From: an uncultured Clostridia bacterium
GTDB taxonomy: Bacteria; Bacillota; Clostridia; Christensenellales; CAMQZB01
Assembly: GCA_947039455.1 (NCBI GenBank)
Contig: CAMQZB010000001.1
Location: 143,877-207,876 of the forward strand
DNA length: 64,000 bases
Direction: 5' to 3'
Position 1 is the stretch's first letter. Each line of letters starts with the position of its first letter. A model generated the notes under the pieces. That model saw only the letters and a list, made by a program, of their open reading frames with translations, was not told the origin of the DNA and made no database searches. The translations under genes were made by a program, and so were the position numbers. This document shows positions 17,134-25,503 of this stretch, one piece after another.

Positions 17134-18402
17134 ATGAAATACAAAATTGAAACAAAGTGTCTGCGTTCAGGTTATACACCTAAAAACGGCGAACCAAGAG
17201 TAATGCCAATTGTGCAAAGCATAACGTACCCATTTGACTCAACAGAGCATATTGCAGGATTATTTGATATGCCAACAGCACATATGTATTCAAGATTTTC
17301 AAATCCTACAGTAGCAGCAGTTGAAGAAAAGCTATCGGATTTAGAAGGTGGCGTAGGTGCAATGTGTACAACATCAGGACAAGCAGCCTCAATGTTGTCA
17401 ATACTGAATATATGCAAAAGTGGAGATAGTTTTGTTAGTACATCAAGTATATATGGTGGCACGGTGAATTTATTTGCAGTGACATTAAAGAAGTTTGGAA
17501 TTGAGTGTGTATTTGTTGATCAAGAAGCAAGTGCCGAAGAGATACAAAAAGCGTTTAAAAGTAACACAAAAGCAGTCTTTGCTGAAACTATTGCAAACCC
17601 AGCTTTGACAGTATTAGATATTGAAAAAATGGCAAATATAGCACACAAAAACGGCTTACCATTAATAGTAGACAATACCTTTGCAACGCCATATCTATGC
17701 CGTCCATTTGAACATGGCGCGGATATAATCGTACATTCCACATCAAAGTATTTAGACGGACACGCAGTGCAAGTAGGCGGAGTTATAATCGACAGAGGAA
17801 ACTTCGATTGGACTAATGGAAAGTTCCCTGATTTCACTGAACCTGATGAATCATATCATGGCGTAGTGTATACAAAAGAGTTCGGGAATATGGCATATAT
17901 AATCAAAGCGAGAATGCAACTTATGCGTGATTTAGGTTGTTATCCTTCCGCTCATTCAGCGTTTTTGCTTAATCTAGGAATTGAAACCTTAGCATTGCGA
18001 ATGGACAGATACTGTTCTAATGCGTTGAAAGTAGCTGAGTATTTTCAAAATAGTGAAATGATAGAAGAAGTAAAGTATCCTACATTGAAGGGTGATAAAT
18101 ACAACAATTTAGCGAAAAAATATCTACCAAAAGGCGCAAGTGGAGTAATTAGTATCACTATAAAAGGCGGACGTGAAGTAGCAATAAAATTCATGGACGC
18201 ATTGAAATTAGCGTATAATGAAGTGCATGTAGCAGACATTTGTACTTGCGTGTTACATCCAGCAAGCGCAACGCATAGACAGTTAACTGATAAGCAGTTG
18301 ATCGATTGTGGAATTAATCCAGGAATGATACGTTTTAGCATAGGACTTGAGAATGTAGATGATATAATTGCGGACATCGACCAAGCGTTAAAAACGTTAT
18401 AA
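17134..18402 (+). CDS. metY: O-acetylhomoserine sulfhydrylase-type PLP enzyme
   Basis: A Cys/Met-metabolism PLP enzyme of 422 residues. The PLP lysine lies in HSTSKYLDGH, and the YSRFSNPT and TTSGQAA blocks are typical of the family. The length and the long insert around residues 215-245 point to O-acetylhomoserine aminocarboxypropyltransferase (homocysteine synthase) over the ~380-residue cystathionine enzymes. The start is ATG 17134 after AGGAG; an in-frame GTG at 17125 would use up the ribosome site. metA follows after 13 bp and would supply O-acetylhomoserine, so the pair makes homocysteine directly from sulfide. Confidence 0.88.
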   Translation: MKYKIETKCLRSGYTPKNGEPRVMPIVQSITYPFDSTEHIAGLFDMPTAHMYSRFSNPTVAAVEEKLSDLEGGVGAMCTTSGQAASMLSILNICKSGDSFVSTSSIYGGTVNLFAVTLKKFGIECVFVDQEASAEEIQKAFKSNTKAVFAETIANPALTVLDIEKMANIAHKNGLPLIVDNTFATPYLCRPFEHGADIIVHSTSKYLDGHAVQVGGVIIDRGNFDWTNGKFPDFTEPDESYHGVVYTKEFGNMAYIIKARMQLMRDLGCYPSAHSAFLLNLGIETLALRMDRYCSNALKVAEYFQNSEMIEEVKYPTLKGDKYNNLAKKYLPKGASGVISITIKGGREVAIKFMDALKLAYNEVHVADICTCVLHPASATHRQLTDKQLIDCGINPGMIRFSIGLENVDDIIADIDQALKTL

Positions 18403-18415
18403 AAGGGGAAATACA

Positions 18416-19315
18416 GTGCCAATAGTAATACAAAAAGATATACCAGCGTACAAAATAATGCAGTCAGAAAATGTATTTGTAATGCCATATGTGAGAGCAG
18501 TTGCGCAAGACATACGCCCAATAGAAATAGCGATAGTGAACCTTATGCCAACAAAAATCGTAACGGAAACTCAGTTAATAAGACTACTTAGCAATTCGCC
18601 GCTACAAATAAATCTAACATTAATCACAACATCAAGCTATACAAGCAAAAATACTTCTAGCGAACATCTGGAAAAATTCTATAAAAGTTTTGATGAAATT
18701 AAAGATAAACCTTTTGATGGATTAATAATAACAGGTGCTCCAGTGGAAACTTTGGAGTTTGAAGATGTTGAGTATTGGAGCGAGCTAAAAAAAATAATGG
18801 AGTTTTCAAAAACTAAGGTCACAAGCACAATCCATATTTGTTGGGGTGCTCAAGCGGGGTTGAAGTACCATTATAATATAGACAAGCACGAGTTTGATAA
18901 AAAACTGTTTGGAGTGTTTGAAAATCACAGTGAAGTAAATTTTGATCCATTACTAAAAGGATTGGACGATAAATTCTACGTACCAAATTCAAGACATACT
19001 TACGTTAATGAAACTGATATTAGAAACTGTAATAAGTTGAGAGTACTAGCATCGTCAAAAGATACAGGACCTTCAATAATTAAGTCGGTTGACAACAAAA
19101 ATTTCTTTATGTTTGGACATTCTGAGTATGACAAAGAAACCTTGAAAGCGGAATATTTCAGAGATTTAGAAAAAGGTCTAGCAATAGAAAAACCTCAAAA
19201 CTACTTTTGCGATGACAAGTTTACAATCAATAATAATTGGTCAAGCACAGCGAATATTATTTTCTCAAACTGGCTAAATTACTATGTTTACCAAGTAACT
19301 CCATTTTCAATTTAA
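18416..19315 (+). CDS. metA: Homoserine O-acetyltransferase, MetA family
   Basis: A 299-residue MetA. The start is GTG, giving the family's usual MPI opening. The catalytic cysteine is in the ICWGAQAGL block, and the downstream catalytic His and Glu regions (NSRHTYV, GHSEYD) are present. The specificity position reads GAPVE: a glutamate here is associated with acetyl-CoA use, whereas the succinyl-CoA enzymes carry a glycine. This agrees with the O-acetylhomoserine sulfhydrylase next door. The ribosome site is AAAGGGGAA, and a terminator follows at 19336. Confidence 0.92.
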   Translation: MPIVIQKDIPAYKIMQSENVFVMPYVRAVAQDIRPIEIAIVNLMPTKIVTETQLIRLLSNSPLQINLTLITTSSYTSKNTSSEHLEKFYKSFDEIKDKPFDGLIITGAPVETLEFEDVEYWSELKKIMEFSKTKVTSTIHICWGAQAGLKYHYNIDKHEFDKKLFGVFENHSEVNFDPLLKGLDDKFYVPNSRHTYVNETDIRNCNKLRVLASSKDTGPSIIKSVDNKNFFMFGHSEYDKETLKAEYFRDLEKGLAIEKPQNYFCDDKFTINNNWSSTANIIFSNWLNYYVYQVTPFSI

Positions 19316-19335
19316 TGTAACAATAAACTAAAAAC

Positions 19336-19371
19336 AAAAAGGACAAAACATAACGTTTAAGTCCTTTTTTT
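19336..19371 (+). terminator. Rho-independent terminator after metA
   Basis: The outer stem AAAAAGGAC/GTCCTTTTT (from 19336 and from 19361) contains an inner AAAC/GTTT helix and is followed by T residues. Confidence 0.8.
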
Positions 19372-19379
19372 AATATGTA

Positions 19380-19826
19380 TTAGTTTATGTAAGCTTGTGG
19401 CGCTAAGTAAGTGCAGGCTGTAACAGTGTCTTTAAACTGCCAAAAAACCTTTGCGTATTTAGCTTTCATTGGTACTTTAAATGTAGCAAAAACTTCAGTG
19501 AACAAGTGAGTAACTTTTTCCGTTTCGTCTTTCATTTGCGTATCAATTAAATATCTGTCTTCATTATAGAATTCCATAACGTAAGACATGTGAGTAATGT
19601 CAACAGCACGAACCATCATACCAAAATGAATCATATCAGCGTTAGTCACGTCAATGGGCAAATCGTAAGCATCTTTTGCGTACTTATTATCAGCCATTGT
19701 AATACTGCAACTTCTGTAACCGTTCATTGAAAATTCGTCAAAAGTAATAGGAGCTGTTCCTGAAAAATACATTGGTCCGCCACTTGGTCCAGGATTCCAT
19801 TGGGCGTTTTTGATTAAATTAGTCAT
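19380..19826 (-). CDS. Hypothetical protein, probable beta-sandwich fold
   Basis: A 148-residue protein with no signal peptide and no recognised catalytic motif. Alternating hydrophobic/polar strands, many aromatic residues and the N-terminal NPGPSGGPMYFSG stretch suggest a jelly-roll or carbohydrate-binding-like beta sandwich. The start ATG has a good GAGGTGA site, and a TATAAT box lies about 20 bp further up. It is a lone minus-strand gene between two plus-strand operons. I do not assign a function. Confidence 0.6.
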   Translation of the reverse strand: MTNLIKNAQWNPGPSGGPMYFSGTAPITFDEFSMNGYRSCSITMADNKYAKDAYDLPIDVTNADMIHFGMMVRAVDITHMSYVMEFYNEDRYLIDTQMKDETEKVTHLFTEVFATFKVPMKAKYAKVFWQFKDTVTACTYLAPQAYIN

Positions 19827-19981
19827 ATATCGTCACCTCAATTAAATTATATGAAGAAGTGGAAAAGAATGTGAATTGATAGTGTAAAAATGTGAAAAGT
19901 AAAATATATGGCGATTTTAACACTAAAAAGTGAAATTTGCAGTAAATGGAAAAAAAATATGTGAAAAATAATCAAATTTAT

Positions 19982-20010
19982 TTGACAAAATCTGATGAAT
20001 GATATAGAAT
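19982..20010 (+). promoter_or_regulatory. Promoter of the polyamine operon
   Basis: A perfect -35 TTGACA (19982-19987), a 17-bp spacer and -10 TAGAAT (20005-20010). The predicted start near 20017 gives an unusually long leader of about 355 nt before speD. Upstream (19870-19965) four scattered TGTGAA/AGTGAA direct repeats are visible, meaning unknown. Confidence 0.8.
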
Positions 20011-20016
20011 AAATAT

Positions 20017-20372
20017 GTTATCTAAAGTAATATTTAGAGGAACTTTTTACGACCACTAACAAATCATGGTTTGTTGGTAATGGCAGATATAAGGTCAACT
20101 GCCTAAAATGTGAATTTATTCATGTTTGTTGATTGCGATTAAATTGCAAATTTTATAAGTTGGTTACTTTATAACCGATAAGTACATTTTATGTTGTACA
20201 CTTGTGAAACATCAATTAGAGTAGTAAAAGTAGTTCTTGCTATATAGACTCGGGATAAAGATATAAGAGGTTTTTTTAATGTAAAAAAATCACTTTTATT
20301 AATGGAGTTTTTACAAAGATGTATTGCAAATTATGTGCGATACATCTTTTTTTATGTTATGGAGGTCTAAGT
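20017..20372 (+). promoter_or_regulatory. Long structured 5' leader of speD, candidate cis-regulatory RNA
   Basis: This 356-nt stretch has no gene and folds readily. A long-range closing helix can form between 20036-20050 and about 20224-20241. Inside are hairpins at 20055-20078, 20082-20103, 20107-20124, 20133-20149, 20160-20178 and about 20181-20203. The loop of the 20082 hairpin carries GGTC (20093-20096), complementary to GACC (20051-20054), so a pseudoknot is possible. The 3' strand of the closing helix overlaps sequence (about 20236-20245) that could instead pair with 20259-20268, just before seven Ts. A second, clear terminator stands at 20315-20353. It matches none of the SAM, preQ1, ykkC or T-box patterns I could recall. 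Confidence 0.6.
20315..20353 (+). terminator. Terminator directly upstream of the speD ribosome site (attenuator candidate)
   Basis: A perfect 10-bp stem (20315-20324 with 20340-20349) is followed by Ts. It ends about 8 bases before the GGAGG of speD, so full termination would silence the operon. The position is typical of transcription attenuation. Confidence 0.8.
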
Positions 20373-21137
20373 ATGGACGGAAAATTAAAGTTATATGGGT
20401 TTAATAACTTAACAAAATCATTAAGTTTTAACATTTACGATATTTGCTACGCAAAGTCTGCAAGAGAACAACAAGACTATATTGCGTACATAAACGAGCA
20501 GTATAATTCTGAGCGTTTAACAAACATATTGTACAAGCTAACCGAAATGATTGAAGCCACCGTACTGAATGTGTCAAAACAAGATTACGAGCCACAAGGG
20601 GCAAGTGTAACTTTTTTGATTGCAGAAAAGACTATGACAAGAAACATGAGTGGGGACACAGTAGTAGCCCATCTTGACAAAAGTCACGTAACAGTTCACA
20701 CATACCCAGAATATCATCCAGATACATCAATTGCAACTTTCCGAGTTGACATTGATATTTCTACATGCGGAGAAATCACACCATTATCAACACTTAATTA
20801 CCTATTGGGAAGTTTTGATAGTGATATAATAACACTTGATTACAGAGTAAGAGGCTTTACAAGAGATGTCAGTGGCAAAAAGTTCTTTATGGACCACAAA
20901 ATGACATCTATTCAAGAGTATATCAACTGTGAATTAATGAGTAAATACGATGCGATTGATGTTAATATGTATCAATCAAACATATTCCACACAAAAATGC
21001 TTATTAAAGATTTAGACTTGCAAAACTATCTGTTCAAGACAGATGTTTATGAAGTTGCACCAAGAACAAGACTTGAAATTACAAACAATCTAAGACGTGA
21101 GATGATTGAGATTTTCAGTGGAATGAACGTATACTAA
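20373..21137 (+). CDS. speD: S-adenosylmethionine decarboxylase proenzyme (E. coli type)
   Basis: A 254-residue SpeD of the class first seen in E. coli. It decarboxylates SAM to supply aminopropyl groups. The self-cleavage site is in LDKSH: cutting before Ser104 creates the pyruvoyl cofactor. The [21 protein letters not shown] and [10 protein letters not shown] blocks follow E. coli SpeD closely. I start it at ATG 20373, after GGAGG; an in-frame ATG at 20319 lies inside the terminator hairpin and is rejected. It is the first gene of a seven-gene operon. Confidence 0.95.
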   Translation: MDGKLKLYGFNNLTKSLSFNIYDICYAKSAREQQDYIAYINEQYNSERLTNILYKLTEMIEATVLNVSKQDYEPQGASVTFLIAEKTMTRNMSGDTVVAHLDKSHVTVHTYPEYHPDTSIATFRVDIDISTCGEITPLSTLNYLLGSFDSDIITLDYRVRGFTRDVSGKKFFMDHKMTSIQEYINCELMSKYDAIDVNMYQSNIFHTKMLIKDLDLQNYLFKTDVYEVAPRTRLEITNNLRREMIEIFSGMNVY

Positions 21138-21151
21138 GGAGGTAGACTTTA

Positions 21152-22600
21152 TTGTTAGACCAAAAAAAAGCACCATTATTTGAAGCATTACAAAAGCTTA
21201 AATACGACAATGTAGTACCCTTTGACGTACCAGGGCATAAAAGAGGAAAAGGCAGTCCTGAACTGACTAATTTCTTAGGTGAAAAGTGCATGGAAATTGA
21301 CGTAAACTCAATGAAACCACTTGACAATCTATGTCACCCAGTTAGTGTAATCAAAGACTCACATGAACTTGCAGCGGAAGCATTTGGAGCTGCCCACGCA
21401 TTCTTCATGACAAACGGGACAACATCCTCAGTACAGTCAATGATACTAGCATCAGTGAAACCTGACGACGAAATTATATTACCAAGAAACGTACACCAAA
21501 GCGTAATAAACGCATTAGTAATCTGTGGCGCAATTCCAGTATATATTAACCCACAAACGGATAAAAGACTAGGTATAGCACTTGGAATGTCCGTTAAAGA
21601 CGTAATTGATACAATAAAAGCACACCCAAAAGCAAAAGCTATACTAATAAACAATCCAACATACTATGGAATTTGTTCAAACTTACGAGAAATTACAAAA
21701 ATAGCTCATGCCAACGGTATTAAAGTACTAGTAGACGAAGCACACGGAACTCACTTCTATTTTGGAAAAGACTTACCGCCCTCAGCAATGAGTGTAGGTG
21801 CCGATATGGCTGCTGTAAGTATGCACAAATCTGGAGGATCATTAACCCAAAGTTCAATTCTACTATGCGGAGAGAACGTAAATGCCAACTATGTTAGACA
21901 AATAATCAATCTAACACAAACTACAAGTAATTCATACCTACTTATGGGAAGTTTAGATGTATCAAGAAGAAATCTAGCTTTAAACGGTGTAGAGATATTT
22001 GAGAAAGTAAAAGCATTTTCTAATTATGCAAGAGAAGAAATCAATGAAATCGGCGGATATTATGCCTATGCTAAAGAGTTAATCAACGGCGATAGTATAT
22101 TTGACTTTGACACTACAAAACTATCAGTTAACACACTTGATATAGGGTTAGCGGGTATTGAAGTATACGATATCTTACGTGACGAATACAACATTCAAAT
22201 CGAATTCGGCGATCTAGGAAATATCCTAGCATACGTGTCAGTAGGAGATAAGAATAAGAACATAGAGCGATTGATTAGTGCATTATACGAAATCAAACGA
22301 ATTTACAAAAAAAGTAAAACAGGTATGCTTGATAGCGAATATATTTCACCACAAGTTTTCTGCTCACCAAAAGAAGCTTTCTATGCGGAAAAGAAAAGTG
22401 TACCGATAGCGGAGACTATAGGTGAAGTGTGCAGTGAATTTGTAATGTGCTACCCACCAGGAATTCCTATATTAGCGCCCGGTGAACTTATTACTAAAGA
22501 GTTAATAGAGTATATAACTTATGCTAAAGATAAAGGCTGTGTAATAACAGGCCCTGAGTGTATGGATATAAGCAGACTTAACGTCATAAGGAGGGATTAA
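21152..22600 (+). CDS. speA: Arginine decarboxylase, short fold-III Orn/Lys/Arg decarboxylase
   Basis: A 482-residue PLP decarboxylase of the aspartate-aminotransferase-fold Orn/Lys/Arg group. The PLP lysine lies in SMHKSGG. VPGHKRGKG near the N-terminus, and DEAHGTHFYF before the lysine, are typical of the Bacillus SpeA type. Family members use arginine, lysine or ornithine; arginine is favoured here because an agmatinase gene lies in the same operon. The start is TTG 21152 with a strong AAGGAGGT site 8 bases before. Confidence 0.9.
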   Translation: MLDQKKAPLFEALQKLKYDNVVPFDVPGHKRGKGSPELTNFLGEKCMEIDVNSMKPLDNLCHPVSVIKDSHELAAEAFGAAHAFFMTNGTTSSVQSMILASVKPDDEIILPRNVHQSVINALVICGAIPVYINPQTDKRLGIALGMSVKDVIDTIKAHPKAKAILINNPTYYGICSNLREITKIAHANGIKVLVDEAHGTHFYFGKDLPPSAMSVGADMAAVSMHKSGGSLTQSSILLCGENVNANYVRQIINLTQTTSNSYLLMGSLDVSRRNLALNGVEIFEKVKAFSNYAREEINEIGGYYAYAKELINGDSIFDFDTTKLSVNTLDIGLAGIEVYDILRDEYNIQIEFGDLGNILAYVSVGDKNKNIERLISALYEIKRIYKKSKTGMLDSEYISPQVFCSPKEAFYAEKKSVPIAETIGEVCSEFVMCYPPGIPILAPGELITKELIEYITYAKDKGCVITGPECMDISRLNVIRRD

Positions 22601-22601
22601 T

Positions 22602-23453
22602 ATGGATTTATGGTTCAGTGAATTTCATTCTAAGACTGTAAAACTTTCAATCAAAGTTGAAACACAGTTATACAATGAATCTAGTAATTATCAAGACATT
22701 GCAGTATTAAAAACCAAAGAATTTGGTAATATTCTTACACTTGACGGTGTTATTATGTTAACAGAGCGTGATGAGTTTATTTATCACGAAATGATTACGC
22801 ATATTCCAATGGCTGTTAACCAAAACATCAAGAAGGTTCTAGTTATCGGTGCTGGGGACGGCGGAGTAGCTAGAGAGCTTAGCAAATACAAAACTATTGA
22901 GAGTATCGACATAGTTGAAATTGACGAGCAGGTAGTTAAGGTATGCAAGGAGTTCTTACCACAAACTGCTATTGGCTTTGAGGACGAGAGAGTTAATCTT
23001 ATATTCAAAGACGGCTTGAAATTCGTACGTAAAAAAGATAATGAATACGACTTGATTATAGTAGACTCCACAGATCCATCAGGACCTGGTGAAGTTCTAT
23101 TTACTAAAGAGTTTTATGGTAATTGCTATAAGGCACTTAAAGACGACGGAATTATGATAAATCAACATGAAAGCCCATTCTACAAAGAAGACGCTAAGGC
23201 TATGAACTTTGCTCACAAGAGAATCGTTCAGTCATTCAAAATGAGTAGAGTTTATCAAGCGCACATTCCAACTTATCCATCAGGACATTGGTTGTTCGGT
23301 TTTTCTTCAAAGAAATACCACCCAATCCGTGACTTAAAAGCTAAAGAGTGGAATGATCTAAAGATAAAAACAAATTATTATAATACTAATTTGCACGTGG
23401 GATCATTTTATCTTCCAACTTACGTAGAGGAGATGTTAAAAGATAATGAATAA
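22602..23453 (+). CDS. speE: Spermidine synthase
   Basis: A 283-residue aminopropyltransferase that makes spermidine from putrescine and decarboxylated SAM. The GAGDGGVARE nucleotide loop, IVEIDEQVV, and the catalytic VDSTDPSGPGE block are all present. It lies between speA and speB, with an AAGGAGGG site before its ATG. Its last 8 bases overlap the start of speB. Confidence 0.95.
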   Translation: MDLWFSEFHSKTVKLSIKVETQLYNESSNYQDIAVLKTKEFGNILTLDGVIMLTERDEFIYHEMITHIPMAVNQNIKKVLVIGAGDGGVARELSKYKTIESIDIVEIDEQVVKVCKEFLPQTAIGFEDERVNLIFKDGLKFVRKKDNEYDLIIVDSTDPSGPGEVLFTKEFYGNCYKALKDDGIMINQHESPFYKEDAKAMNFAHKRIVQSFKMSRVYQAHIPTYPSGHWLFGFSSKKYHPIRDLKAKEWNDLKIKTNYYNTNLHVGSFYLPTYVEEMLKDNE

Positions 23454-24318
23454 AAATATACAAACATTTATTGCTTGCGACAGTGAATACAACGAAGCGG
23501 AATTCGTATTGTTCGGTTCACCATTTGATGGAACTACATCATATAGGCCTGGAACTAGATTTGCAAGTAACGCTATTAGAAACGAGTCTTTTGGTATTGA
23601 AACATATTCACCATATTCGGATAAAGATTTAATTGACATGAAAGTCTTTGACGGCGGTGATTTAGAACTTCCATTTGGAAACACTGAAAGAGCTTTAGGC
23701 ATGATTGAAGACTTTACACGAAAAGTAGTGAATGACGGAAAAGTACCGTTCATGATCGGCGGAGAACATCTTGTAACACTTCCAAGCGTGAAAGCTGTTT
23801 ATGAAAAATACCCTGATTTGCATATTGTACATCTTGACGCACACACTGATTTAAGAGAAGAGTATCTAGGTGAGAAATTATCTCATTCAGCGGTTATCAA
23901 ATTGATTTGGGATTTTGTTGGAGATGACAAGATCTACCAATTTGGTATTAGAAGTGGCGAAAAATATGAATTCGAGTTCGCAAAAATTCATACTCACCTT
24001 CACAAATTTGACCTTGAAGGATTTTCGGAAATGGTTGAAAAACTACAAGGTAAACCTGTGTATTTCACACTTGACCTTGATGTTCTTGACCCAAGTATTT
24101 TTTGTGGAACAGGAACGCCAGAAGCTGGTGGAGTGAGTTTTAAAGAATTAATGGCAGTTATACTGCAACTAAATAAATTAAATATCGTAGGCTGTGATGT
24201 AAATGAATTAGCACCACACTATGACGCAAGTGGTACATCAACAGCGGTTGCTTGTAAACTTGTGAGAGAAATCTTATTACAACTTAAAGGAGAAAATAAA
24301 AAATGGGTAAATGTTTAA
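23446..24318 (+). CDS. speB: Agmatinase
   Basis: A 290-residue ureohydrolase that converts agmatine to putrescine and urea. The manganese ligands are visible in GGEHLVT, LDAHTDLR and DLDVLDPS, and the C-terminal CDVNELAP block is typical. Together with SpeA it forms the arginine-agmatine-putrescine route. The gene overlaps speE at its start and the next gene at its end by 16 bases, so translation of the set is coupled. Confidence 0.93.
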   Translation: MNKNIQTFIACDSEYNEAEFVLFGSPFDGTTSYRPGTRFASNAIRNESFGIETYSPYSDKDLIDMKVFDGGDLELPFGNTERALGMIEDFTRKVVNDGKVPFMIGGEHLVTLPSVKAVYEKYPDLHIVHLDAHTDLREEYLGEKLSHSAVIKLIWDFVGDDKIYQFGIRSGEKYEFEFAKIHTHLHKFDLEGFSEMVEKLQGKPVYFTLDLDVLDPSIFCGTGTPEAGGVSFKELMAVILQLNKLNIVGCDVNELAPHYDASGTSTAVACKLVREILLQLKGENKKWVNV

Positions 24319-25502
24319 TAATCGGAGCGGGCGGAGTTGCTGGCGTAGCTGTTAAAAAATGTTGTCAAAACAGCGAAGCTTTTGAAGAAATTATGATTGC
24401 AAGCCGTACAAAAAGTAAATGTGATAAACTTAAAGATGAACTTGATGGCGGAAAAACTATAATTAGAACAGCGCAAGTTAATGCTGATAATGTTGATGAA
24501 TTGGTTGCTTTAATCAATGATTTTAAACCTGATGTGGTTTTGAATCTAGCTTTACCATACCAAGATTTAACTATAATGGACGCGTGTCTTGCTACTAAAA
24601 CTCATTATGTAGATACTGCAAACTATGAGCCTACAGACACAGCTAAATTTGAATACAAATGGCAATGGGATTACAAAGAAAAATTTGAAAAAGCAGGCAT
24701 TTGTGCTCTTTTAGGTAGCGGATTTGATCCTGGAGTAACAGGAGTTTATTCAGCTTTCGCTATGAAACATTACTTTGACGAAATCAATTATATTGACATT
24801 TTAGACTGTAACGGTGGCGATCACGGCTACCCGTTTGCTACTAACTTTAACCCAGAAATCAACATTCGTGAAGTTACAGCCAAGGGAAGTTATTGGGAAA
24901 ATGGCGAGTGGTTTGAAACTGAGCCAATGGAAATCAAAAGAGAATACGACTTTAAATCAGTTGGTATGAAAGATATGTATCTTTTGCACCATGAAGAACT
25001 TGAGTCTTTAGCACTTAATATTAAAGGTATCAAAAGAATTCGTTTCTTCATGACTTTCGGTCAAAGCTATTTGACTCATTTGAAGTGTTTAGAAAATGTT
25101 GGAATGACGTCTATTGAGCCAATTATCTATGAAGGTAAAGAGATTGTTCCATTACAATTCTTGAAAGCTATGCTTCCAGATCCAGCTTCTTTAGGCCCTC
25201 GTACTAAAGGTAAAACTAACATCGGTTGTATTTTCCAAGGAAAAAAAGACGGTGTAGATAAAACATATTATGTTTACAATATTTGTGACCATGAAGAATG
25301 TTACAAAGAAGTAGGCAGTCAAGCTGTTTCATATACGACAGGAGTTCCAGCAATGATTGGGGCAATGCTAGTTATGAACGGTACTTGGAATAAACCAGGC
25401 GTATTTAATGTTGAGGAATTTGATCCAGATCCATTTATGGAAGCACTAAACAAATGGGGATTACCATATGAAGAGGATTTCAACCCAACATTGGTAGATT
25501 AA
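24303..25502 (+). CDS. Carboxynorspermidine (carboxyspermidine) dehydrogenase, saccharopine dehydrogenase family
   Basis: A 399-residue LYS1-like oxidoreductase. The N-terminal Rossmann motif is IGAGGVAG, followed by IASRTKSKCDKL. In bacteria this subfamily beside nspC joins putrescine (or diaminopropane) to aspartate semialdehyde with NADPH, giving carboxyspermidine or carboxynorspermidine. It starts inside the end of speB behind AAAGGAG, and the nspC gene starts one base after its stop. The operon context makes carboxyspermidine the likely product here. Confidence 0.9.
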   Translation: MGKCLIIGAGGVAGVAVKKCCQNSEAFEEIMIASRTKSKCDKLKDELDGGKTIIRTAQVNADNVDELVALINDFKPDVVLNLALPYQDLTIMDACLATKTHYVDTANYEPTDTAKFEYKWQWDYKEKFEKAGICALLGSGFDPGVTGVYSAFAMKHYFDEINYIDILDCNGGDHGYPFATNFNPEINIREVTAKGSYWENGEWFETEPMEIKREYDFKSVGMKDMYLLHHEELESLALNIKGIKRIRFFMTFGQSYLTHLKCLENVGMTSIEPIIYEGKEIVPLQFLKAMLPDPASLGPRTKGKTNIGCIFQGKKDGVDKTYYVYNICDHEECYKEVGSQAVSYTTGVPAMIGAMLVMNGTWNKPGVFNVEEFDPDPFMEALNKWGLPYEEDFNPTLVD

Positions 25503-25503
25503 A

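Noticed and set aside
20319-20372. In-frame ATG 20319 as an extended speD start or a leader peptide
   Set aside because: It lies inside the terminator stem, 11 bases after a weak site, while ATG 20373 has GGAGG and matches the family N-terminus.
20017-20372. 6S RNA, tmRNA or SRP RNA in the speD leader
   Set aside because: The fold is branched rather than a long rod, there is no tRNA-like T arm or tag frame, and no SRP GGAAGC/AGGUC core.
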